From assembly GCA_002479805.1 (NCBI GenBank), contig DLPB01000025.1, forward strand, positions 1 to 64,000: a DNA stretch of 64,000 nucleotides. Reading direction: 5' to 3'. Source of the DNA: Micrococcales bacterium UBA7469. Its GTDB lineage: Bacteria > Actinomycetota > Actinomycetes > Actinomycetales > Microbacteriaceae. The notes below the pieces were generated by a model. It saw nothing but the letters and a program-made list of their open reading frames with translations. It was not told the DNA's origin and did no database searches. Numbering within the stretch: position 1 is the first letter of the stretch; each line of letters starts with the position of its first letter. Below, one piece after another: positions 26,779-34,614 of the stretch. The position numbers were made by a program, and so were the translations under genes.

Positions 26779-27465
26779 TTGGCATATTTCATCATCAAGA
26801 ACTTTATTCTTGGCCCAATTCTTCAGATTCTGTTTCGCCCATGGGTAAAAGGCTCAAAGAACGTCCCAAATTCTGGCGGCGCAATCTTGGCCTCAAACCA
26901 CCTTTCATTCTCCGATTCGATTTTCTTGCCGCTGAAGGTGAGAAGACCGGTCACCTTCTTGGCAAAGAGCGACTACTTCACAGGCAAAGGCGTCAAGGGT
27001 GCGCTAATTCGCTGGTTCTTCAAAGCCACCGGACAGCTGCCGATTGACCGCTCGGGCGGCAAGGCTTCAGAGGACTCGTTGAACACTGGGCTTGGAGTGC
27101 TAGAGCGTGGTTTGCTGCTTGGCATCTACCCGGAGGGCACCCGCTCCCCAGACGCCAAGCTTTACCGTGGCAGAACCGGCATTGCTCGTATGGTCCTTGA
27201 GGCAAAGGTGCCGGTGATTCCGGTTGCCATGATCGACACCGAGAAAGTTCAACCGATTGGTTCTAAGTATCCAAAGATTCGCCGTGTTGGCGTTGTAATT
27301 GGTGAGCCGTTGGACTTCTCAAGATTTGCGGGCATGGAGGGGGAGCGCGCAGTGCTGCGAGCTGTCACCGATCTAATCGTTTACAACATCATGCAGCTGA
27401 GCAATCAGGAGTATGAAGATGTATACGCCTCCACAGTAAAGAACCGCATGGCACGGGCCGCATAG
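26779..27465 (+). CDS. 1-acyl-sn-glycerol-3-phosphate acyltransferase (PlsC-like)
   Basis: A 228-residue membrane-associated acyltransferase of phospholipid synthesis. NHLSFSD supplies His41 and Asp46 of the HX4D motif; YPEGTRS contains Glu119. The first 20 residues are hydrophobic and may anchor it. The start is TTG 26779, set by GGAGC upstream. It corresponds to Rv2182c in mycobacterial synteny. Substrate may be lysophosphatidate or another acyl acceptor. Confidence 0.88.
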   Translation: MAYFIIKNFILGPILQILFRPWVKGSKNVPNSGGAILASNHLSFSDSIFLPLKVRRPVTFLAKSDYFTGKGVKGALIRWFFKATGQLPIDRSGGKASEDSLNTGLGVLERGLLLGIYPEGTRSPDAKLYRGRTGIARMVLEAKVPVIPVAMIDTEKVQPIGSKYPKIRRVGVVIGEPLDFSRFAGMEGERAVLRAVTDLIVYNIMQLSNQEYEDVYASTVKNRMARAA

Positions 27466-27478
27466 GTAAGGGATCGCT

Positions 27479-28819
27479 TTGACAGACTTCGGATTAGACA
27501 ACTACCTCAAGCTAGAGGCCAAGCAGCAGCCAACCTGGGCTGATGCTGAGGTGCTCGAGCAGGTCAAGAAGGAGCTCGCGGTTCAGCCACCGCTGGTATT
27601 CGCTGGTGAAGTAGACACCTTGCGGGAGCGAATTGCTCAAGCGGCCAGGGGAGAGGCGTTCTTGCTCCAGGGCGGTGACTGCGCTGAGACATTTGTCGAT
27701 GCCACCGCCGACCGGATTCGCAACCGCATCAAGACCGTGCTTCAGATGGCAGTGGTGTTGATGTACGGCTCGTCGTTGCCAGTTATCAAGATGGGGCGCA
27801 TGGCCGGTCAGTTTGCCAAGCCAAGATCATCCGATTTTGAAACTCGCGATGGCGTCACCCTGCCCGCCTACCGCGGCGATGCGGTAAATGGCTATGAGTT
27901 CACTGAGGAATCCCGCCGAAACGACGCCAGACGTTTGATGCAGGCGTACCACACATCCTCCAGCACATTGAACTTGATTCGTGCTTTCACCACCGGTGGC
28001 TTTGCCGATTTGCGTCAGGTGCACGCTTGGAATAAGGGCTTTACTGACAATCCAGCAAATAAGCAGTACGAGAGCATTGCGGGCGACATCGATCGTGCCA
28101 TGAAGTTCATGGAAGCCTGCGGTGTCGATTCTGCCGAGTTGCGCAGCACTGAATTCTTTGTCTCCCACGAGGGATTGCTGTTCGACTACGAGCGACCTAT
28201 GACTCGCATCGACTCTAGAACTGGAACTCCATACGTCACCTCCGGTCACTTCATTTGGGTTGGTGAGCGCACTAGGCAGCTAGATGGTGCACACATCGAC
28301 TTCTTCTCCAGAGTGCGCAACCCACTTGGTGTAAAGCTTGGGCCAACCAGCACGGTTGAAGATGTTAAGCAGATTATTGACAAGCTTGACCCAACTCGCG
28401 AACCAGGACGTCTGACTCTGATTTCACGCATGGGTGCCGGAAAGATTCGTGACGAGCTGCCTAAGTTGATCGAGGCGGCAAGGGATGCCGGGGCGACACC
28501 GCTTTGGATTACCGACCCTATGCACGGCAATGGCATCACCACGAAGAACGGCTACAAGTCACGTCGGTTCGAAGATGTGATGGATGAGGTAATGGGCTTC
28601 TTCGAGGTCCACCGCGCACTCGGAACCCACCCGGGTGGCCTGCACGTTGAGCTAACCGGTGACGATGTTGCAGAGTGCTTGGGCGGCTCGGAGATGATCG
28701 ATGAGGCAACGCTTGAAGAGCGCTACGAGTCGGTTTGCGATCCTCGCCTAAACCACATGCAGTCACTCGAGCTTGCCTTCTTGGTTGCCGAGCAGCTGGT
28801 CCAGACTCAGAGGGGTTAG
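27479..28819 (+). CDS. aroG: Class II (plant-type) DAHP synthase
   Basis: A 446-residue 3-deoxy-D-arabino-heptulosonate 7-phosphate synthase, first step of the shikimate pathway. The class II signatures LLQGGDCAETF, RMAGQFAKPRS, THPGGLHVELTG and DPRLNHMQSLELAF are clear. The start is TTG 27479 with AAGGGA upstream. The length is close to AroG of Mycobacterium (462). It is next to an Rv2175c-like gene, as in mycobacteria. Confidence 0.95.
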   Translation: MTDFGLDNYLKLEAKQQPTWADAEVLEQVKKELAVQPPLVFAGEVDTLRERIAQAARGEAFLLQGGDCAETFVDATADRIRNRIKTVLQMAVVLMYGSSLPVIKMGRMAGQFAKPRSSDFETRDGVTLPAYRGDAVNGYEFTEESRRNDARRLMQAYHTSSSTLNLIRAFTTGGFADLRQVHAWNKGFTDNPANKQYESIAGDIDRAMKFMEACGVDSAELRSTEFFVSHEGLLFDYERPMTRIDSRTGTPYVTSGHFIWVGERTRQLDGAHIDFFSRVRNPLGVKLGPTSTVEDVKQIIDKLDPTREPGRLTLISRMGAGKIRDELPKLIEAARDAGATPLWITDPMHGNGITTKNGYKSRRFEDVMDEVMGFFEVHRALGTHPGGLHVELTGDDVAECLGGSEMIDEATLEERYESVCDPRLNHMQSLELAFLVAEQLVQTQRG

Positions 28820-28822
28820 TTG

Positions 28823-29161
28823 ATGTCGCTTCCAGGTGTTGATAGCTGGCTAACGATTGATCAGGCTGCTGACCTGCTGGGAATATCCGCATCCAAGGTC
28901 AGAAGGCTAATCGAAGAGTATGTGCTCTTCAGTGTCCGCGTGGACAAGCAGCCCATGATTCCGGCTCACCTAATCCAAAACGGCGAGCCGCTTGCCAGCA
29001 TTCGCGGCACGCTGATCCTGCTTTTGGACTGCAGTCTCACCTTGGATGAGGCGATCGAGTGGATCTATGCCGAGAATGACATTCTTGGCAGAACTCCGAT
29101 TTCCGCGCTTCTGGAGGGCCACAAGGCTCCAGTAAGAAGAGCCGCACAAGCCCTGGGTTAA
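28823..29161 (+). CDS. Rv2175c-like winged-helix DNA-binding protein
   Basis: A 112-residue small DNA-binding protein. The N-terminal HTH (WLTIDQAADLLGISASKVRRLIEE, about residues 8-31) is followed by a compact helical domain. The C-terminal WIYAENDILGRTPISAL segment matches the Rv2175c family. In mycobacteria this protein is a substrate of the neighbouring kinase PknL; no kinase gene is found here. ATG 28823 is preferred over the TTG just before it. The stop abuts the convergent polyprenyl synthase gene with no spacer. Confidence 0.82.
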   Translation: MSLPGVDSWLTIDQAADLLGISASKVRRLIEEYVLFSVRVDKQPMIPAHLIQNGEPLASIRGTLILLLDCSLTLDEAIEWIYAENDILGRTPISALLEGHKAPVRRAAQALG

Positions 29162-30262
29162 TTACTTACTGCGGTTGATAACCGCTTGGGTAAGACCAGC
29201 CAGCTCTTTGCGGCCCTGATCTGAAATGTCTAGGTCGGCAAGCGCCTCAATGGCTCGAATCGAGTACTCCTCGATAAGTGCTTCAGTCTTGGCGAGCGCT
29301 CCCGAATCCACGATCGCAGTTCTCATAAATTCGATTTGTTCGGCATCGATCTCTCCCGATACCAATAGCTCCTCGAAGATCCTCGCGACACTAGCGGGTA
29401 ACGCTTCCAGCGTGAGCCCAATCAGCACGGTTCGCTTACCCTCGCGCAAATCATCACCGGCAGGCTTGCCGGTGACTTGCGGGTCACCAAAGACGCCCAA
29501 GATGTCATCGCGCAGCTGGAAGGCCAAGCCCAGCGGAATACCGAAGTCGCTGAGGCTCTTCAATTCCGAGTGGTGAGCGCCACCAAGAGCGGCACCGATG
29601 AGTAGCGGAGCCTCCAGGCTGTATTTGGCAGTTTTGTAGAGCATCACCTTGTTGGCTCGGGCAACTGCCTCGGACTTGGATCTAATTGGTGCAGCGTTCT
29701 CCTCGAGCACGTCAAGATACTGGCCAGCCATCACCTCAAAGCGCATCTTCGAAAACTCAGTTCGGCAGGCCGCCTCAATCTTTTCGCCGGGGGAGTGCAG
29801 TAAGGCATCGCCGAAAAGCTCGGATGACCAAGAGAGCATCATGTCGCCAACCAGAACTGATCCGGCTACCCCGAAGCGCTCTGGGCTGCCGGCAAACCGA
29901 TTGGTTTGGTGCAGGGTTTCAAATCGCTTGTGAATCGCAGGCTTGCCGCGGCGTAGGTCGGACTGGTCTAAAAGGTCATCGTGCACCAGCGCTGCGGCAT
30001 GAAACATCTCCAGCGCTGCCGCGACCGAAATTACCGGCGTTTCGGTGGTCAGTTTGCTGGTATCTACCGGTACCGGTTGGTAGCCGGCCCAGGCCCAAAA
30101 CGCAAAGAGTGCGCGAAAACGCTTGCCTCCGGATAGTAAATCCTGGGTGTAATCGATGATTGGAATCAAGTCTTCGGAGATCTCAGATAGCTCGGCCCGC
30201 TTGATGTCACAGTAGACATCCAGGCGCTGCTGGACGAGATTTAACAGAAAACCTTGAGACAT
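29162..30262 (-). CDS. Polyprenyl diphosphate synthase (IdsA-like)
   Basis: A 366-residue trans-isoprenyl diphosphate synthase, probably making geranylgeranyl diphosphate or longer chains for carotenoids, quinones or lipids. The first Asp-rich motif is HDDLLDQSDLRRGKP with DDLLD at residues 95-99, the second LRDDILGVFGDP, followed by GDDLREGKRT. Product length cannot be told from the sequence. It begins with ATG directly downstream of a -10 box. Rv2173 (idsA2) occupies this place in mycobacteria. Confidence 0.9.
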   Translation of the reverse strand: MSQGFLLNLVQQRLDVYCDIKRAELSEISEDLIPIIDYTQDLLSGGKRFRALFAFWAWAGYQPVPVDTSKLTTETPVISVAAALEMFHAAALVHDDLLDQSDLRRGKPAIHKRFETLHQTNRFAGSPERFGVAGSVLVGDMMLSWSSELFGDALLHSPGEKIEAACRTEFSKMRFEVMAGQYLDVLEENAAPIRSKSEAVARANKVMLYKTAKYSLEAPLLIGAALGGAHHSELKSLSDFGIPLGLAFQLRDDILGVFGDPQVTGKPAGDDLREGKRTVLIGLTLEALPASVARIFEELLVSGEIDAEQIEFMRTAIVDSGALAKTEALIEEYSIRAIEALADLDISDQGRKELAGLTQAVINRSK

Positions 30263-30275
30263 ACGGGATAGCCTA
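30263..30275 (-). promoter_or_regulatory. Leaderless promoter of the polyprenyl synthase gene
   Basis: On the minus strand TAGGCT (30275 to 30270) lies 7 nt before the ATG at 30262. No Shine-Dalgarno fits in the gap. Confidence 0.5.
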
Positions 30276-30318
30276 ACCGAGCTTCGCTGTTTACAATTAG
30301 GGAAGATCGGAGTTCACC

Positions 30319-30663
30319 ATGGGACTATCTGAGCGCGAGCAAAAACTGCTCGAAGAGATGGAACGCAACTTGATGGCGCAGGACGCCGAGTTCGCTAAGA
30401 CCATCTCTAACACCACCAGCGCCAATCAGTCGGCGGGCAAGCTGGTGCTTGGCGTGCTAATCCTGATTTCCGGCCTTGGCTTACTGGTGCTTTCGGTGGC
30501 GCTGCAGGTTGCGTTTTTCGGGGTTGTGGCCTTCCTGGTGATGGTCATTGGCCTGGTAATCGCCAGCGCAAATTTCCGACTTCCTGAACTTCCAGCCGCG
30601 GGTGAAAAGCCAAAAACTAACTTTTTTGAGGATCGCTGGAACCAGCGCTTCGGCAACGAATAG
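30319..30663 (+). CDS. DUF3040 membrane protein
   Basis: A 114-residue protein of the actinobacterial DUF3040 family. It starts with the conserved helix MGLSEREQKLLEEMERNL, followed by two adjacent transmembrane segments (about residues 42-62 and 64-82) and a short polar tail. TACAAT upstream is a likely -10, and CGGAG is the ribosome-binding site. A strong terminator follows. It sits just before mraZ, as Rv2169c does in mycobacteria. Its function is unknown; a link to cell envelope or division is suggested only by position. Confidence 0.85.
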   Translation: MGLSEREQKLLEEMERNLMAQDAEFAKTISNTTSANQSAGKLVLGVLILISGLGLLVLSVALQVAFFGVVAFLVMVIGLVIASANFRLPELPAAGEKPKTNFFEDRWNQRFGNE

Positions 30664-30676
30664 CAAACCCTGATTT

Positions 30677-30700
30677 AACCCCGCTGCGGCGGGGTTTTTT
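30677..30700 (+). terminator. Intrinsic terminator after the DUF3040 gene
   Basis: AACCCCGC pairs with GCGGGGTT around a TGCG loop, followed by six T. It separates the DUF3040 gene from the dcw operon. Confidence 0.93.
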
Positions 30701-30750
30701 CGTTTAACAAAGTTGACCAAAACGTGATAAAAAACACGCCAAAATAACCC

Positions 30751-30780
30751 AAAGTGGAGGAAAGTGGAGTAAAGTGGAGT
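30751..30780 (+). promoter_or_regulatory. MraZ box: three 10-bp direct repeats
   Basis: Three consecutive decamers AAAGTGGAG(G/T) occupy 30751-30760, 30761-30770 and 30771-30780 in exact 10-bp phase. MraZ is known to autoregulate the dcw operon by binding short GTGG/TGGG direct repeats at one-turn spacing. A -10-like TAGCTT (30784-30789) lies directly downstream, so a bound MraZ ring would cover the -35 region. Confidence 0.9.
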
Positions 30781-30804
30781 AAATAGCTTGGGAAAGGGGT
30801 CAAA

Positions 30805-31236
30805 GTGCTACTTGGTACTCACACGCCCAAGCTGGATGAAAAGGGACGTTTGATCCTCCCTGCCAAGTTCCGCGATGAACTGGGCGATGGAGTGGTAATC
30901 ACCCGCGGCCAAGAGCGCTGCCTATATGTCTTTTCTGCTAAAGAGTTCGCTGCCGTGCACGACAAGATCCGCCAGGCACCGCTGACCAACGAGGACGCTC
31001 GTCGCTACCTGCGTGTTTTTCTCTCCGGTGCCAGCGACGAGACCCCAGACAAGCAGGGCCGCGTGCTACTGCCACAGCTATTGCGTGACTACGCCAACCT
31101 TTCTAAGGATCTAGTAATCATCGGTGTTGGTTCTAGGGCTGAAATCTGGGATGCCAAGACCTGGAATGAATACCTAGAGCGCAACGAAGACGGCTTCTCC
31201 TCACAGGCGGAGGAGGTGATCCCCGGGTTGTTCTAA
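30805..31236 (+). CDS. mraZ: Transcriptional regulator MraZ
   Basis: A 143-residue protein with two SpoVT/AbrB-like domains that forms a ring and represses its own dcw operon. The first domain has LGTHTPKLDEKGRLILPAKFRDEL, the second the paired SDETPDKQGRVLLPQLLRDYA. GTG 30805 follows GGAAAGGGG. It is the first gene of the cluster and is preceded by its own binding repeats. Confidence 0.96.
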   Translation: MLLGTHTPKLDEKGRLILPAKFRDELGDGVVITRGQERCLYVFSAKEFAAVHDKIRQAPLTNEDARRYLRVFLSGASDETPDKQGRVLLPQLLRDYANLSKDLVIIGVGSRAEIWDAKTWNEYLERNEDGFSSQAEEVIPGLF

Positions 31237-31263
31237 CCCTGCACCTTGGCCCTTGGCCGTGCT

Positions 31264-31286
31264 CCGGCCTTCTTCCCCGAAGTCGG
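31264..31286 (+). promoter_or_regulatory. mraW-type RNA hairpin in the rsmH leader
   Basis: CCG(64-66)/CGG(84-86) and CTTC(69-72)/GAAG(79-82) form a stem with a small internal loop, closing TTCCCC. The string CTTCCCC at 31272-31278 matches, as I recall it, the terminal loop described for the actinobacterial mraW RNA motif. The loop TTCCC (31273-31277) is exactly complementary to GGGAA (31345-31349), the ribosome-binding site of rsmH. A translational switch is therefore possible. The region is inside the 117-nt mraZ-rsmH gap; an alternative GGCCG/CGGCC hairpin (31255-31269) overlaps it. Confidence 0.65.
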
Positions 31287-31353
31287 AACAAGTGAAAACC
31301 AAGCTCACAAACGGACAAGGACCAAGTTGCAGGGAGAGACAAAAGGGAATCTC

Positions 31354-32310
31354 ATGGTTCAGACTTCAGAACTGCACTCCCCGGTAATGCTCCAGCGCTG
31401 CCTAGACCTACTGCAGCCCGGTTTCAACGTGGCCAAGCCAGTCGCAATCGACTGCACCTTGGGCCTCGGTGGCCACACCGAAGCACTGTTGATTCAGAAC
31501 CCAACCCTCACCGTTATTGGCATCGATCGCGACCCAAGCGCAATTGCACTAGCGTCCGAGCGACTTGAGCAATTCGGTGAGCGTTTTATCCCAGTGCTAG
31601 CCGTCTACGACGAAATCGAGAGCATCCTTGAGCGTCTAGAGATTCCAGCGGTGCACGGTATTTTGATGGACCTTGGCGTCAGCTCCATGCAGCTGGATGT
31701 CGCAGACCGCGGCTTTTCATATGCTCAAGAGGCCGAGCTAGATATGCGCATGGACCAGACCCGTGGTAAGACAGCTGCTGACCTGCTAGCAACCCTGGAC
31801 GAGGCAGAGCTCGCTCGCATCTTCCGTCGCTACGGCGAGGAGCGTTTCGCTGGCCCAATTGCTCGTCGAATCGTGCGCGATCGTCAGCTAGCGCCGATCA
31901 CCACTTCCACCCAGCTGAACAAAATTGTCGTCGATGTTGTCCCAGCTGCACCTGGCAAGACCAATGGCCACCCGGCCAAGCGGATCTACCAGGCCCTAAG
32001 AATTGCCGTCAACGATGAGCTAGGTGTTTTGGAAGACGCCATGCCCCAGGCGATTGATGCGCTAGCTGTTGGCGGCCGCCTAGTGGTTATGTCATACCAC
32101 TCCCTGGAGGACGGGATTGTCAAAGATGCCCTCCAAGCGGCCGCCACAAGTTCTACTCCGGTTGACATGCCTGTCGAATTGCCAGGCACTGCACCGGTTT
32201 TGAAAATCATCACCCGCGGTGTGGAGCGCGCCACGGAGATCGAACTGGAGAAAAACCCGAGGTCGGCGTCAGCCAGGCTTCGGGCTGCAGAAAAACTGGA
32301 GGGTAACTAA
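31354..32310 (+). CDS. rsmH: 16S rRNA m4C1402 methyltransferase RsmH (MraW)
   Basis: A 318-residue SAM-dependent methyltransferase acting on N4 of C1402 in 16S rRNA. HSPVMLQRCLDLL, the SAM motif DCTLGLGGHTEALL and GVSSMQLDVADRGFSY are family hallmarks; SYHSLEDGIVK is near the C-terminus. The frame is open back to 31246, but ATG 31354 with AAAAGGGA gives the usual N-terminus. The leader carries the mraW-type hairpin. The ftsL ATG follows directly. Confidence 0.95.
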   Translation: MVQTSELHSPVMLQRCLDLLQPGFNVAKPVAIDCTLGLGGHTEALLIQNPTLTVIGIDRDPSAIALASERLEQFGERFIPVLAVYDEIESILERLEIPAVHGILMDLGVSSMQLDVADRGFSYAQEAELDMRMDQTRGKTAADLLATLDEAELARIFRRYGEERFAGPIARRIVRDRQLAPITTSTQLNKIVVDVVPAAPGKTNGHPAKRIYQALRIAVNDELGVLEDAMPQAIDALAVGGRLVVMSYHSLEDGIVKDALQAAATSSTPVDMPVELPGTAPVLKIITRGVERATEIELEKNPRSASARLRAAEKLEGN

Positions 32311-32829
32311 ATGGCGGTTTACATGGTTTCGCAGGCTCAGGCTAAGCAGCTGCGTCCAAAGATGACGGCGGGATTGATCCTGGTAGCCGGCATCATCGTG
32401 GTGATGCTAGGCCAGCTGGTGCTGAACATGATCCTTACCCAGGATGCCTACCACCTGCGCTCGCTGAAGCTTGAAAAGCGCGACCTCACCACCCAGGTTC
32501 AGATTCTGCAGGAAGAAGTTGACTCGCTAGCATCACCGCAGAACCTCGCAGATGCCGCAAACCGTCTCGGCATGGTGGCAAATCCAGCCTCGGTGCTACT
32601 TGACATCGAAAACGACAAGGTATTTGGAAAGCCAAAGCCAGCCAGCGCGGCCAGCGCAGCTGTGGCTTCCGCCAACCTGGTAGCCAACGCCGCTATGGGG
32701 ACCGTCTCCGATTTCTCGGAGGCAACCGTGGCAAGTGCAGAGGTAGCTGAGAGTGTCGAAACCGAGAAACCAGCCGCATCTGGCTTAGTTTTGGAGCAGG
32801 GTCTAATCCCAGCTTCACCAACCAGATAG
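32311..32829 (+). CDS. ftsL: Cell division protein FtsL-like
   Basis: A 172-residue bitopic membrane protein of the septal synthase complex. A short cytoplasmic N-terminus is followed by one transmembrane helix (about residues 23-45) and a coiled coil (LRSLKLEKRDLTTQVQILQEEVDSLASP). A long Ala/Ser/Val/Glu tail beyond residue 110 is probably disordered. FtsL sequences diverge widely, so identity rests on topology and position between rsmH and ftsI. Confidence 0.85.
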   Translation: MAVYMVSQAQAKQLRPKMTAGLILVAGIIVVMLGQLVLNMILTQDAYHLRSLKLEKRDLTTQVQILQEEVDSLASPQNLADAANRLGMVANPASVLLDIENDKVFGKPKPASAASAAVASANLVANAAMGTVSDFSEATVASAEVAESVETEKPAASGLVLEQGLIPASPTR

Positions 32830-32835
32830 GGCACC

Positions 32836-34614
32836 ATGGGTTCACAAAAAGCGCTGAGTCGCAGACTCGGTGTATTTGCCCTGATCCTGATGATTATGGT
32901 GCTGGGCCTCGGCATTCGCCTGGTGGAGTACCAGGTGGTTCGAGCCGAGCAAATTCGCGAAGAATCATTCAAGTCTCGCTCCATCACTCAGACCCTGCCA
33001 GCACTCCGCGGTCAAATTCGCGATGCCTCGGGGCAGGTTTTGGCTAGAACGGTTTTTAGGTATGACGTGAATGCCGCCCCAAAGAATGTCGGCAGCATTT
33101 TCAAAACTATCGATGGTGTAAAGACCGAGCGCACCGTAGAGCAGATTGTGCTTGAGCTCGCGCCGCTGGTAGGACTTACTCCCGAGGAGCTCACCGCTCG
33201 GCTGGCCGGCGATAGCGAGTACTCCAACCTCGCCAAAAAGGTGGACGCCGAAACCTACAACGCAATTCGCGAACTTGGCATCCCCTGGATTTACTTTGAC
33301 CCATTTGCCGACCGACTATATCCAAACGGCGCGGTAGCCGGAAACGTGCTTGGTTTCGTTGGCGCCGACGGTGCGCCACTGGCCGGGTTGGAGCGTCAGT
33401 ACAACACCTGCCTTGCCGGCGTTGATGGTCAGGAGACTTTTGAGCGCAGCGCAGAGGGTGTGCGCATCCCAACCTCAAATGTCACGACGCAGCCAACTCA
33501 AAACGGCGGCACACTAAATCTGAGCATCGATGCCAATCTGCAGTTCTTTGCTCAGCAGGTTTTGGCCGATACTGTAAACGACCTCGGTGCGCAGTGGGCG
33601 TCTGCGGTTGTTGTCGAAGTGGAGACTGGTCGGCTATTGGCGGCTGCCGAAGCTCCATCGGTTGACCCAAACGATCCGGCAGCCTCGGATGCTGCCAACC
33701 GCGGTTCCAAGATTTTCCAAGCCGCCTTCGAACCCGGATCGATTATGAAGGCGCTCACCACGGCCATGATTTTGGACACCAAGACCGCGGATGCCTTCGA
33801 TAAGGTCAAAGCCCCCGACTACATGAAGCTAGATTTCGCAGGCGGCTGGATCAAGGACAGTTTCGGGCACGAGCCATACAACCTGACCCTGGGTGGCGTG
33901 CTTCGATTTTCGTCTAACACTGGAATGTCTAACTTTGGTGTGAAAATCGACAAAGAGACTCGTTATAACTACCTGCAGAAATTTGGTTTTGGTTCGGTCA
34001 GCCCACTGCGCTTCGAGGGTGAAAGCTCCGGCATCTTGCACAACTACAAGGATTGGGACAAGATGACCAACTATGCGACCACCTACGGTCAGGGTATCTC
34101 GGTCACTGGCATTCAAATGGCCTATGCCTATCAGGCGATGGCAAACGATGGCGTTCGACTTGACCCAATTCTGGTCGAGAACTGCATCGCTGAAGACGGC
34201 ACCGTGCTTTACCAGCCCAAGCAAAATGCCACCCGGGTAGTCTCCAAGGAAACGGCGAACCTGAATCTAAACCTGATGGAAAAGGTTGTTGAGTTTGGTG
34301 GCGTCGGTCAAAATGCTGCAATTGACGGATACCGAGTCGCGGGTAAGACCGGTACGGCGCAGATCAAGGACGGCTCCGGCTACGGATCGCAATTTGCCAT
34401 TTCGTTTTATGGAATTGCGCCGGCGGAGAATCCAAAGTTTGTTGTTGGTATAACCATTTATAAGGCCGTCGGAGTTTCCAACTCGCTGCAGGCAACCTTC
34501 CCATTCAAGGCCATCATGCAGCAGGCTCTAAAGAGCTATCGCGTTCCGCCTTCGACCACCAAGTCACCAGATCTACCATCGGGCAAGTACGGTGAAGTCG
34601 AATCTCGCAACTAG
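32836..34614 (+). CDS. ftsI: Septal peptidoglycan transpeptidase FtsI (PBP3/PbpB)
   Basis: A 592-residue class B penicillin-binding protein. One N-terminal membrane helix (about 13-33) precedes the dimerisation domain and the transpeptidase. Catalytic Ser302 and Lys305 lie in EPGSIMKAL, the SSN motif is 359-361, and KTGTAQ starts at Lys504. No PASTA domain is present. Its end overlaps murE by 23 nt. Confidence 0.95.
   Translation: MGSQKALSRRLGVFALILMIMVLGLGIRLVEYQVVRAEQIREESFKSRSITQTLPALRGQIRDASGQVLARTVFRYDVNAAPKNVGSIFKTIDGVKTERTVEQIVLELAPLVGLTPEELTARLAGDSEYSNLAKKVDAETYNAIRELGIPWIYFDPFADRLYPNGAVAGNVLGFVGADGAPLAGLERQYNTCLAGVDGQETFERSAEGVRIPTSNVTTQPTQNGGTLNLSIDANLQFFAQQVLADTVNDLGAQWASAVVVEVETGRLLAAAEAPSVDPNDPAASDAANRGSKIFQAAFEPGSIMKALTTAMILDTKTADAFDKVKAPDYMKLDFAGGWIKDSFGHEPYNLTLGGVLRFSSNTGMSNFGVKIDKETRYNYLQKFGFGSVSPLRFEGESSGILHNYKDWDKMTNYATTYGQGISVTGIQMAYAYQAMANDGVRLDPILVENCIAEDGTVLYQPKQNATRVVSKETANLNLNLMEKVVEFGGVGQNAAIDGYRVAGKTGTAQIKDGSGYGSQFAISFYGIAPAENPKFVVGITIYKAVGVSNSLQATFPFKAIMQQALKSYRVPPSTTKSPDLPSGKYGEVESRN

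Noticed and set aside
30751..30780. Short tandem repeats that might suggest a CRISPR array
   Set aside because: The units are 10 bp with no spacers and lie before mraZ; they are MraZ boxes.
31246..31353. N-terminal extension of RsmH (36 extra residues)
   Set aside because: ATG 31354 has a good ribosome-binding site and gives the family N-terminus; the upstream part carries an RNA hairpin instead.
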